Shown here: positions 14,157-21,142 of the stretch, in pieces
Numbering within the stretch: the stretch's first letter is position 1
How the letters are laid out: each line of letters begins with the position of its first letter
NCBI GenBank assembly: GCA_964454015.1
Contig: CAYVQF010000079.1
Span: forward strand, 1-21,142
Direction of reading: 5' to 3'
Length of the DNA: 21,142 nt
Origin: CAYVQF01 sp964454015
Lineage (GTDB): Bacteria; Myxococcota_A; Bradymonadia; UBA4248
Made by a program: the position numbers and the translations under genes
Notes under the pieces: model-generated
Databases searched by the model: none
Told to the model about the DNA's origin: nothing
Seen by the model: only the letters and a program-made list of their open reading frames with translations

Positions 14157-15154
14157 GGCAGGGTGTCCTTTCCGTGGTCATGTATCTTCATGGCCGCCAG
14201 GATGCCTTCCCCCACGGCGATGGCGGCTTGGCGAAAGGGTCCATTTCTGACGTCGCCGATGAGATGGAGGAAGCCGCTGTCCAGGTGTTCGGCCAAGGCG
14301 GCCTGTAGTTCAGGGGCGACGAAGTCGAGCCGTGGTTCACGGCCGAGGGCGCCGAGGAGGTCGTCGACGCGCAGGTCCAAGGGGCCGGTGGGGGTCGTGC
14401 AGGCGAGGCTGAGGGAGGCGTCGGCGTTGGGGGTGATGTGGGTGATGCTGGTGCGGCTGAGATAGGTGATGCGTGGGTTGGCGCTGGCCCGCTCCCAGAG
14501 TGTGGGTAGGCACTTGCGCCTCTCGCCTCGGTTGAGGATGGTCACGTCGTTGTGTTGCGCCAGGGTCAAGGCGTAGTCGAAGGCGGCGTCGCCCGCACCG
14601 ACCACCACGATGTCTTTGCCTCGCCGTGCCCGTAACGGCGCCACCTCATAGCAGATGCGCCCCCGGGCCTCAGGCGGCACCAGGTTTTCGGCAAAGGTGA
14701 TGGGCTTGGTGCCCGAGGCGATGACGACCCATCGCGAGCGGTGCTGGCCGCGTCGGGTTTGCACTTGAAAGCAGCCGGCGACGTGGGTCAGGGCGACCAC
14801 CTCGTCATGGGTGATCGCGACGGCTGCGCGGCTGAGGTGCTCCTGGAGCAGGCGCACGAAGTCCGGCCCGGAGATGCCGCAGGGGAAGCCGGGGTAATTC
14901 TCTACCCGTTCAGCGTTGACGAGGAGACCGCCGACGCTGGCGCGCTCGATGAGGAGAGGCTTCCACCCGAAGCGCTCGAGCTGGAGCGCGGCCGCGACGC
15001 CAGCCGGGCCGGCGCCGATGATGGTGACCCGCTCTAGGTGCATGATGGGTGCATCGATCTCAGGCGTGGGAGCGGACGTGGGATGGGCATCATGGTTGTG
15101 GCAGGCGGGTGTGGGAGCGGCGGACGCATGGGTCGGCCGCGAGTCGACGATCAT
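14153..15154 (-). CDS. Thioredoxin-reductase-like FAD/NAD(P) oxidoreductase without redox CxxC
   Basis: This 333-residue flavoprotein has FAD-binding VTIIGAGPAGVAAA (43-56), VGGLL and ENYPGFP (85-91) as in thioredoxin reductases, a central NAD(P)-binding VVVGAGDAAFDYA (183-195) and the C-terminal LIGDVRNGPFRQ (298-309) that holds the FAD. The CxxC dithiol that thioredoxin reductases carry before the second nucleotide motif is absent, and only Cys168 (ICYEVAP) remains. It should therefore pass electrons directly to another acceptor, as ferredoxin/flavodoxin-reductase-like members do. Its overlap with the radical SAM gene suggests that protein as the partner; this is inference. The start is uncertain. 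The first 37 residues are a His/Pro/Ala-rich extension with no good ribosome site, and the ATG at 15043 begins directly at the Rossmann fold. Confidence 0.88.
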   Translation of the reverse strand: MIVDSRPTHASAAPTPACHNHDAHPTSAPTPEIDAPIMHLERVTIIGAGPAGVAAALQLERFGWKPLLIERASVGGLLVNAERVENYPGFPCGISGPDFVRLLQEHLSRAAVAITHDEVVALTHVAGCFQVQTRRGQHRSRWVVIASGTKPITFAENLVPPEARGRICYEVAPLRARRGKDIVVVGAGDAAFDYALTLAQHNDVTILNRGERRKCLPTLWERASANPRITYLSRTSITHITPNADASLSLACTTPTGPLDLRVDDLLGALGREPRLDFVAPELQAALAEHLDSGFLHLIGDVRNGPFRQAAIAVGEGILAAMKIHDHGKDTLP

Positions 15155-15187
15155 GGTGCGGGCTGGGCGGCGCGTGGCGGCGCTTCG

Positions 15188-16861
15188 TCAGGGGGTGGGA
15201 CAGGGGCACAGGGGGGCCACATACCAAGAGTTATCGTTGCCTCTGACGAAGACCGCGTCACGCACGCGATGCACCGCCCCGCGCTCATCGACCAAGCCCG
15301 GGAGGGTGTGGGCTTGCCATCCCAGCCCCGTCGCGCCCAGGGGATAGCGGGCCCAGTCCTGGGTGGGCGCCCCGGTGCCATGTTGTGGGTCTGTCGTCGC
15401 ATCGAGGCCGCGGATGAGCCACAGCTCGTTTTGGCAGCTTGGGGTCATGCTGCCTTCGATCCACGCCAGTGATTGGCCCAGGCCGGCCTTCCAGGGTTTT
15501 TGGATGAGGGCGGCGGCCGGGGTGGCGGCTCCCGTCGTGGTGACACTGAAGTGATAGACCATGTCTCCGGGTTGAAGCTCTTGGCCACTGACGTTGCGGG
15601 TGGCGTAGTAGATCCCCGCAGGGGAGCGGGTGACGCTCTCGTTGCGCGAGGTCCATCCTGTCGGTGCGCCCACCAAGTTGTCTGTCTTGAGCCAGTTGGT
15701 CGTGCTTTGCCCGCGAGCCCAGTCGAAGCTTAGCCATTGGAATCCGGCGTGGTGGGCGGCGTAGCCGACGCCAGGCCGCTCGGGATCCATGATGAGGGCG
15801 TTGGAGAAAGAGGCGGTGAAGTGTGCCTCGACGTTGGGATTGAGCCACTCCTCCCATTTGTCGCTGGCGATGTCATAGCGCACCAAGGTGCGGGGCTCGT
15901 GGGGACTACTCACGATCGCCGTGGCGTAGAGGTGGCCATCGTGGTAGGCCAGGCCGCCAAAAGAGTTCATAGCAGTGATCACCAGCGGAGGGGGCGAGAG
16001 TGCTTCCCAATCACCTTGGCTGGCTTCCTCGTCTGGACCCCAGGTGTAGCGATAAAGGGTGTTGTTGCCCAAGACCGCGTAAAGAGCGCTACCATTGGTC
16101 CCGACGTGATTGATTTTGGTGTTGTGAGCGTCCTGAGGGCCGGTGATCTCCAGCCAATGGGGACCCTCCTGTTCGCAGGGCTTCCAGTTGTCTGGCTCCA
16201 ACCATTGGCAGCTCTCACTGCAGGCGAAGGTGGCGAATTGGGTGCCGCAGTAGCCGCAAGGGCGGGAAAACTCCCGGGTGTCGCCAACTTGGCACTCGGG
16301 GGTGCAGGTGCGGGTCTCCCACTGGCCATCGAGATTGCACACTTCAGTCGTGCCGCTCTCACAGCCGACGCAAGGGCTCACTGGGGCAGGGCAGCACACG
16401 ATCGAGCAGGAGACGGCCTCGGTGCCATCGCATTGCCAAGTGCCCTCTGCACCGGGACAGCCCTCCACGGCACAGGGATCACCCAGGACGTGAGGGAGGA
16501 CGGCGCAGCCGCCGCAGGCATTGAGGTCTGGGCACGACACCTCATCGACCTCGCTGATTTCTGCGACCTCGCTGACCTCTACGACCTCGCTGATTTCTGC
16601 GACCTCGCTGACCTCTACGACCTCGCTGATTTCTGCGACCTCGCTGAGCTCCTGATCGCCATCCGGTTGCGGGAGATCCGCCGTGTCGCCAGCAGTGTCC
16701 GTGTCATCGGCGGGTGGGACGTCGCCTGAGTCTTTGTCCACCGCAGGGAAGTCGCTCGGGCTGATGCAGCCCATGGGGCTGGCGCAGAACAGGCCAAGGA
16801 TCAGCGCCGTGAGGAGGGTGGCCAAGGCCGGAGGCAGTGAAGGTCTCGAAAAATTCAGCAT
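15188..16861 (-). CDS. Cys-rich lipoprotein with acidic repeat linker and propeller-like domain
   Basis: This 557-residue protein starts at the ATG 16861, with AAGGA five bases upstream; an earlier in-frame start at 16894 has no such site. A long signal (LATLLTALILGLF) ends at a probable lipid Cys (SPMGC). An Asp/Thr-rich stretch follows, then an array of (S)EVAEI/SEVVEV hexapeptides encoded by a 36-bp tandem repeat. About 120 residues then hold roughly 20 cysteines, with units such as CGGC, GxWQCDG and CNLDGQWETRTC of the kind seen in delta-lineage surface proteins. The last 320 residues have repeated beta motifs (LYAVLGNNTLYRYTW, GGLAYHDGHLYATAI, GIYYATRN) that suggest a propeller. It is probably exposed on the outer membrane. 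Function is unknown. The stop is 33 bases from the flavoprotein start. Confidence 0.87.
   Translation of the reverse strand: MLNFSRPSLPPALATLLTALILGLFCASPMGCISPSDFPAVDKDSGDVPPADDTDTAGDTADLPQPDGDQELSEVAEISEVVEVSEVAEISEVVEVSEVAEISEVDEVSCPDLNACGGCAVLPHVLGDPCAVEGCPGAEGTWQCDGTEAVSCSIVCCPAPVSPCVGCESGTTEVCNLDGQWETRTCTPECQVGDTREFSRPCGYCGTQFATFACSESCQWLEPDNWKPCEQEGPHWLEITGPQDAHNTKINHVGTNGSALYAVLGNNTLYRYTWGPDEEASQGDWEALSPPPLVITAMNSFGGLAYHDGHLYATAIVSSPHEPRTLVRYDIASDKWEEWLNPNVEAHFTASFSNALIMDPERPGVGYAAHHAGFQWLSFDWARGQSTTNWLKTDNLVGAPTGWTSRNESVTRSPAGIYYATRNVSGQELQPGDMVYHFSVTTTGAATPAAALIQKPWKAGLGQSLAWIEGSMTPSCQNELWLIRGLDATTDPQHGTGAPTQDWARYPLGATGLGWQAHTLPGLVDERGAVHRVRDAVFVRGNDNSWYVAPLCPCPTP
16541..16650. repeat. 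36-bp in-frame tandem repeat (two related 18-bp halves)
   Basis: Alternating 18-bp units (16554-16571, 16572-16589, 16590-16607, 16608-16625, 16626-16643) differ at a few bases and alternate as A-B-A-B-A, with partial copies at each end. Copies of the same type are identical. They encode the Ser-Glu-Val acidic linker of the lipoprotein. Exact identity suggests recent expansion. Confidence 0.9.
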
Positions 16862-16866
16862 GGTTT

Positions 16867-16871
16867 TCCTT
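16867..16871 (-). promoter_or_regulatory. Ribosome binding site AAGGA for the start at 16861
   Basis: On the minus strand AAGGA precedes the ATG at 16861 by five bases. This selects 16861 over the upstream in-frame start at 16894. Confidence 0.6.
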
Positions 16872-17102
16872 GTTCCCAATGCGCCGCAACGCAAGCACTA
16901 AGCATCAACGGGGCGCAACAATGTAGCAAAGAGAGCTGGCGATGGCAGCAAAAACCGGCGGCTCTGGCCAAAGTCCCGCGTGGCATCGCCCTAGCGCGGT
17001 GAGGGTGCTGGTCCTGGGGGGTGTTGCGTGGTCGGTACGCATGGCGTAGTTGGAGAGGCCAAGCGTCGCGATGGGCGTTGGGTCATTGGACCAATTCGGA
17101 TG

Positions 17103-17108
17103 AGGAGG
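17103..17108 (+). promoter_or_regulatory. Ribosome binding site AGGAGG fixing a GTG start
   Basis: AGGAGG lies six bases before the GTG at 17115. A longer open frame from 17028 has no ribosome site, so the GTG is chosen. The inverted repeat ATTGG-A-CCAAT (17085-17095) sits just upstream. Confidence 0.75.
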
Positions 17109-17114
17109 TGTGCT

Positions 17115-17633
17115 GTGATCGATTGGACGAGACTGGCGCAAGCCGTCGGGGCGCTGACGGAGCAAGGGGAGCGAGGCTCGAGCGAGCTGGCGCGCTTGGC
17201 CTTGGTCCACCTCCTCGGGGAGCAGGCCATCCGAGATGCGGTAGACCACTACATCGCTGCGGAACCAGGCTTCGAGCTGGTTCGGTCCGTGCTCTGGCTG
17301 CTCCGTCCGTGGAGCGCCATGTGCTACTGTCACGCGCTCTACCAAGACGCGCAGGATCTCGAGGTTCGACGCAGCGCCGTCGAGTTGTTGCGCGTCGTGG
17401 CCGATGCCCGCGCCTTGCCTTGGGTCGAGGCCTTCCTCGCCGACGAAGACCAGGCCATCCAGTGCTGGGGCTTCGGGGTCGTCGACACCTTGCTCTTCCA
17501 AGATCTGATTGAGCCCGAGGCCGCCGAGACCTTTTTGGTGCGGGCCGAGGTGCACGCCAACCCTGGGGTGCGGGAGCAGGCCGCGGCGGTGCGCGCTACC
17601 TTGGCGCGGCGGCTTCAGGTCGCAGCGGGTTGA
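17115..17633 (+). CDS. HEAT-repeat-like protein, unknown role
   Basis: This 172-residue protein, beginning (M)IDWTRLAQAVGAL from a GTG codon, is made of paired helices of the HEAT type. Examples are LARLALVHLLGEQAIRDAVD, the pair DLEVRRSAVELLRVVADARA and LPWVEAFLADEDQAIQCWGF, and the C-terminal NPGVREQAAAVRATLA. There is no signal peptide, so it is probably a cytoplasmic binding protein. Small stand-alone HEAT proteins of this look can be immunity proteins of polymorphic toxins or scaffold proteins. Nothing here proves either, and no toxin gene is adjacent. The gap to the next plus-strand gene is 216 bases and contains its own promoter, so the two are probably separate transcripts. Confidence 0.82.
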   Translation: MIDWTRLAQAVGALTEQGERGSSELARLALVHLLGEQAIRDAVDHYIAAEPGFELVRSVLWLLRPWSAMCYCHALYQDAQDLEVRRSAVELLRVVADARALPWVEAFLADEDQAIQCWGFGVVDTLLFQDLIEPEAAETFLVRAEVHANPGVREQAAAVRATLARRLQVAAG

Positions 17634-17741
17634 GCCCCTCGCTCCACTCGAGCGACGCGCTTGCCCTTAGATCGCAGCGTTCCCTTTTGTTTGCGGGCGC
17701 TGTGGCACCACGCCACCCATCGCCAGCCTCCAGTGGCCCTC

Positions 17742-17770
17742 TTGGCAACTCCGTCGGTGACCTCTATGGT
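17742..17770 (+). promoter_or_regulatory. Sigma-70-like promoter, TTGGCA-17-TATGGT
   Basis: The -35 element TTGGCA (17742-17747, five of six) and the -10 element TATGGT (17765-17770, four of six) are separated by 17 bases. Initiation near 17777 gives a leader of about 73 bases before the lipoprotein start at 17850. Confidence 0.5.
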
Positions 17771-17849
17771 TGAGCGACCTGGTGCACGCTCCGGGCCGAT
17801 GGCCCGACCCCATTCTCGGCGCAATATTCGTCACGAGCCAAGGAAGCCC

Positions 17850-20800
17850 ATGTCGCAGCTCTGCCGTCTCTTCACCATTTTGGCGCTGCTTTGTCTCGTC
17901 ATGGGGTGCAAAAAGGAAGCAACAGCGCCAGCGTCAGCGCCCGCTGATGCGCCGCTTCCGCCGCCGCCGCGAGCTCTCTTCGACCCCGTGCCCGACGGTG
18001 TGGGTGGCCACGCGCATCTCCACCTGGGCACGCTCCAGGCCTTTGGGGCGGCGGGTCGCTTGGCCCAGCCGCTCGGCGCCGTCGCGTTCGACCACGCGGA
18101 CCGCCTCCGGGCCGTCGCTGGGGACGGCACCATCTGGGCCTGGGGCCTCGAAGCCCCCGCCCCCCTCCCCATGGCCACTGACCCGGCACCGGGCCTGGCC
18201 GTCTGGGATGCCCAAGGCCACCTCTGGGGGGTCAACGCCCAGGGGCTCCATCGCTTCCAAGGCGAGGATCTTCGCCATGACTTGGTCACTCTCCAGGGCC
18301 TGCCTGCGTCCATCCTGCGCATCGCCGTGAACCCCAGCGGCACGGAGCTCGTGATCGCCACTCGCGAAGACTTGAGTCTCTACACCGTTGCCGACGGTCA
18401 ACGCCGCTGGCAAACGCCGCACCTCGAGGTGGGTCATCCCCACTTCGATTTTTCCCCTGATCACCAACATCTCTTGGTCGTCCAAGGGGACAAGCTCACC
18501 CTCCTGTCCACCCAAGACGGAACCATTCGCCTACAGAGCACCGTCGAGGAGCGACTCCTCACGGCGGCCTTCACCGACGACGCGACCGTTTTGGTTGCCA
18601 CGGGCACGGGCCGACTCCAGTCGTGGGATCTCAGCGGCAAGGTCCTGCGCCAGAGCGCGCCCGACTCGGCCTTTGCTTCGTACCTGCGTCGCCACCCCAC
18701 GCACGCTACGGTCGCCGCTGCTGCCACCCGCGACGGGGCGGTGCTCATCATCGACACGACCGAGCTCGAGGTGGTGGCGCGACACGACCTCGCGGGCGAG
18801 GCCAGCGACTTGGCCTGGTCCCCTTCGGGCGAACACCTGGGCGTGACTTTGGGTAACCGGATGCTGCGGCTGGCGCCGCTCAACCCTACGCCCCCCAAGC
18901 ATCTGGGCCACGTCGAGGAGGTCTTCGCCGTCTTTCAGCCGGCGCCAGGGCGCGTCGTCTCCCAGAGCGAAGACCGGCTCCTCTGGTGGGATCTCGAGAG
19001 CGGACACATTCTGCACAGCGTCGCCCTTTACGACCGCAGCGCCTTCCCTTCGACCCACGGCCGCTTCTGGGCGATCTTCGAGCCGGAGCGCCTGCACCTG
19101 GTCGATGGCGTTCGCGCCGAGTCTCTCGGTGTTTTACCCCGTGAGGAGGCGCTGGCGAAGGTCGAGACCCTGGTCTGGCGCGCCGACGGCACCGCCTTTG
19201 GGACACTGAGCTTCGACGAATCGCCGCGCCTGCGCTGGTGGCAGCGCGAGCCCCATCGGCTGCTCTGGGAGCTCGAGCTCGACGGCGCGGTCGATCGCCT
19301 GGAAATTGCACCCGAGGGGGGCTACCTCGCCGTGCTGCATGAAGACTCGGTGCGCGTCGTGGACACCCGCACGGGGACGCCCGTGCTCGAGCGACCCTTC
19401 GACCCCGAGAGGGGGCGCTTGGCCTTCGCAGAGGATGGGCGCTGGCTGGCCCTGACCCAAGAACGACAGATCCAAGTGGTGGACCTCAACGCCCCGACGG
19501 CGGCAGCGGCGGAACTGGAAATGGTTGATACGGTACACGACCTGGCCTTTTCACCCGGTGAGGGTCCCTGGGCCCTGGTCATCGGCGGCTACGACACCCT
19601 CTACCTCTGGCGCCAAGGAGAAACGCGCCTCGCCTGGACGGCGCCCAGGACGACCTTCGAGGCCGTGCTGTCCGTGGCAGGCACCCTGCGGGTACTGGCG
19701 CTCAACGGCGACGCCGATCGCTTGGCGTTGATAGATTTGCACGATGGGCAGGACCTAGCCGTCTGGGAGTGCTCCGACGCGACGGACAGCATCGCCACCT
19801 GGTCTAACCACCTCGTCGAGCGCGCACCCCAGACGGGTGTTTTCTGGATCTGGGATTTGGAGGCCCTGGCCGAGGCGCATCCCGTGGAGAAGCCCCTCGT
19901 CCGGGGGTGGCCCGCGCTCGGGAAGCGCTTGGAGGTGACGCGTTACGGGGCGATCCCCGAGGCTGTCCTGGCGAGCTGGGGCGAGAGCCCGTTGCAGGAG
20001 CGCGGGGTGCTGGAGGCGAGCGCCGAGGGGCACTGGCTCTATTACGATGACCTGCGCCTCTTGAATCTGGAGACCCTGCCGCAGGCCGGTGGGTGTGCCG
20101 TGCTGTCCCCTGAGACGCCCAAGCTGCTGTTTACCAACGAGGAGAACGAAGCGGTCATGGTCGTGCTCAGCCTCGACCCAGAGGGGGCAGCTTTTTACCT
20201 CTTTGATCGGGAGGAGGCGTGCCTCGTGGCGTCAGCTCCCTTCGTGGATCTAGCGAGAGCCAAGGATCTCGTGGTTCTCAACGTCGCCTTGGAACACGAC
20301 GGCGAGAGCTGGACTCTGCCCGAGGCCCTTCCGGTGCGCTATGAAGCCAACATCTTCCCGATCCGGGGCCAAGAGACCATCGTCCTGGGCGAGCATGGCT
20401 TCGCCATCGAAGATGGGGAAGGAGATGTCATTGCAGGAGAAAACGCCTACGCCTTGACCATGGGAGAGGAGTACTACGAGGACCGCAGGGGGCCCCAGTC
20501 CATCCCCGACAGCAGCCTCCGGCTATCGCTGACCGCCAACGAACAAGTGCTCGTCATCTTTACGCGCCAAGAGCGCCTGAAGAGCCCGCAGAGGACGTAC
20601 TCACTCCGGGACAGGCAACACTTCCTGGCTCTGAACATCGAGGCGATGCCCACCCTCGTTCCCCTGGATGCCGAGAAGGTTTTGGGGGAAGTTTACGCTG
20701 AGGCGGCGCCGACGAGAGGAACAGACGAGGAGGAGGTGCGCCGAGTCTTTCTGTCCCCCCTTGGGAGAATGGAGTGGCAGCACAGCGAGAAGAGATCTTG

Positions 20801-21035
20801 GGAGATGATCCCCTGTGCTGAGGCGCAGAGGCACGATCCCATGGGAGCGCTCCTGATGGGGTCCGATGGGGGCCAGGCTGACGATACGGAGGCGGGAGAA
20901 GGCGACCCGTGCTGTCCGCGACGGGAGACGGACAACGACATTCGCAGCACCTGGACCTTCACCAACGAGGACGACATCCCCGTGACCTTGTTCGAGCGCG
21001 CCGATTTCGATCGCGCCATGGGCCCCTGCGAGTAG
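17850..21035 (+). CDS. Large WD40/beta-propeller-like lipoprotein
   Basis: This 1061-residue protein starts at ATG 17850, with AAGGA five bases upstream. The frame is open from 17661, but that part has no ribosome site. The lipoprotein signal ends in LCLVMGC (Cys20), then Lys-Lys and a short Ala/Pro linker. Most of the chain consists of repeated units with the WD40/quinoprotein rhythm, such as DGTIWAWGL, GRLQSWDLSG, DGAVLIIDTTELEV, DRLLWWDLESGHIL, DSVRVVDTRTGTPV and IQVVDLN, with strands such as LAWSPSGEHLGVTL between them. Two or more propellers are likely over about residues 50-720. The last 340 residues are less regular and more acidic, with a late CC pair, and end in a Cys. It is probably a surface-exposed binding scaffold. 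The ligand is unknown. Confidence 0.9.
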   Translation: MSQLCRLFTILALLCLVMGCKKEATAPASAPADAPLPPPPRALFDPVPDGVGGHAHLHLGTLQAFGAAGRLAQPLGAVAFDHADRLRAVAGDGTIWAWGLEAPAPLPMATDPAPGLAVWDAQGHLWGVNAQGLHRFQGEDLRHDLVTLQGLPASILRIAVNPSGTELVIATREDLSLYTVADGQRRWQTPHLEVGHPHFDFSPDHQHLLVVQGDKLTLLSTQDGTIRLQSTVEERLLTAAFTDDATVLVATGTGRLQSWDLSGKVLRQSAPDSAFASYLRRHPTHATVAAAATRDGAVLIIDTTELEVVARHDLAGEASDLAWSPSGEHLGVTLGNRMLRLAPLNPTPPKHLGHVEEVFAVFQPAPGRVVSQSEDRLLWWDLESGHILHSVALYDRSAFPSTHGRFWAIFEPERLHLVDGVRAESLGVLPREEALAKVETLVWRADGTAFGTLSFDESPRLRWWQREPHRLLWELELDGAVDRLEIAPEGGYLAVLHEDSVRVVDTRTGTPVLERPFDPERGRLAFAEDGRWLALTQERQIQVVDLNAPTAAAAELEMVDTVHDLAFSPGEGPWALVIGGYDTLYLWRQGETRLAWTAPRTTFEAVLSVAGTLRVLALNGDADRLALIDLHDGQDLAVWECSDATDSIATWSNHLVERAPQTGVFWIWDLEALAEAHPVEKPLVRGWPALGKRLEVTRYGAIPEAVLASWGESPLQERGVLEASAEGHWLYYDDLRLLNLETLPQAGGCAVLSPETPKLLFTNEENEAVMVVLSLDPEGAAFYLFDREEACLVASAPFVDLARAKDLVVLNVALEHDGESWTLPEALPVRYEANIFPIRGQETIVLGEHGFAIEDGEGDVIAGENAYALTMGEEYYEDRRGPQSIPDSSLRLSLTANEQVLVIFTRQERLKSPQRTYSLRDRQHFLALNIEAMPTLVPLDAEKVLGEVYAEAAPTRGTDEEEVRRVFLSPLGRMEWQHSEKRSWEMIPCAEAQRHDPMGALLMGSDGGQADDTEAGEGDPCCPRRETDNDIRSTWTFTNEDDIPVTLFERADFDRAMGPCE

Positions 21036-21049
21036 GGCCGGGGGCGGCC
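21036..21049 (+). terminator. Weak GC hairpin after the WD40-like lipoprotein
   Basis: GGCCG (21036-21040) and CGGCC (21045-21049) pair around GGGG directly after the stop codon. A run of ten G (21058-21067) follows instead of a T-run, so this is only a possible Rho-assisted terminator. Confidence 0.3.
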
Positions 21050-21110
21050 TGAGCACTGGGGGGGGGGCGTCAGTCACGGGTGCGCTTGCCCTGATCCACG
21101 GTCAAGAAAA

Positions 21111-21142
21111 GAAAAAACCCCGTTGTTCTTGGATTTCCAAGA
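21111..21142. terminator. Left half of a likely bidirectional terminator, cut by window end
   Basis: The last 16 bases are TCTTGGA-TT-TCCAAGA (21127-21142), perfectly self-complementary around a two-base loop. To the left stand CCCCGTTGT and a run of six A (21111-21116). On the minus strand this gives a stem followed by CGGGG and TTTTTTCTTTTCTT, the form of an intrinsic terminator for a gene beyond the right edge. If the right arm continues ACAACGGGG and T bases, it would also end the plus-strand lipoprotein transcript. Confidence 0.65.

Noticed and set aside
16541..16650. CRISPR-like regular repeats of 36 bp
   Set aside because: There are no unique spacers; the units are contiguous, in frame and code for an acidic linker inside a lipoprotein gene.
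15737..16729. Plus-strand open frame with repeated LADFCD/LADLYD units
   Set aside because: This is the antisense reading of the lipoprotein repeat; the minus strand has the signal peptide, lipobox and ribosome site.
16862..16894. Earlier start for the Cys-rich lipoprotein
   Set aside because: The start at 16861 has AAGGA at five bases and yields a normal signal; the upstream start has no ribosome site and adds residues that do not belong to a signal peptide.

Overview
The window is GC-rich DNA from what looks like a Gram-negative delta-lineage bacterium of the Myxococcota or Bradymonadota type. This placement is an inference from four things: several lipoproteins with acidic Asp/Glu linkers and Cys-rich modules, a meso-diaminopimelate-type MurE, a type 2 (FMN) isopentenyl-diphosphate isomerase, and many envelope proteins with beta-propeller-like folds. 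No rRNA, tRNA, transposase, integrase or CRISPR array was seen. Most genes have good Shine-Dalgarno sites, and several are packed tightly against convergent neighbours.

Layout. At 3-1355 (+) lies the 3' part of a membrane-anchored protein whose Pro-rich N-terminus runs off the left edge. Its outer domain looks like a metallopeptidase that has lost all its zinc ligands. A small lipoprotein follows (1371-1898, -), with a perfect 20-bp palindrome in its leader. Next is a 46-residue single-span membrane protein (2168-2308, +) with a good sigma-70-like promoter. A minus-strand operon fills 6592 down to 2316: FHA-domain membrane protein, secreted Cys-rich protein, type 2 IPP isomerase, and a MurE carrying a decayed MurF-like tail. 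A divergent region with a strong hairpin separates it from a 669-residue protein of unknown family (6856-8865, +) and a SUMF1-fold lipoprotein (9023-10285, +).

The middle holds redox and Fe-S enzymes: a HemW/HemN-like radical SAM protein fused to a Nudix domain (12241-10292, -), a DCC-family thiol oxidoreductase (12696-13127, +), and a minus-strand pair made of a thioredoxin-reductase-like flavoprotein and an RlmN/Cfr-like radical SAM protein. That pair overlaps by four bases (ATGA). Upstream on the same strand is a Cys-rich lipoprotein with a 36-bp tandem repeat.

On the right are a HEAT-repeat protein (17115-17633, +) and a 1061-residue WD40-like lipoprotein (17850-21035, +). The last bases of the window are half of what looks like a long palindromic bidirectional terminator cut by the window edge.

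The left operon plausibly joins two steps of cell-wall precursor supply: isoprenoid for the lipid carrier, and stem-peptide extension. The most unusual items are the RlmN-like protein without one of the two catalytic cysteines and its coupled reductase, the radical SAM-Nudix fusion, the MurE-MurF remnant and the zinc-less pseudopeptidase.
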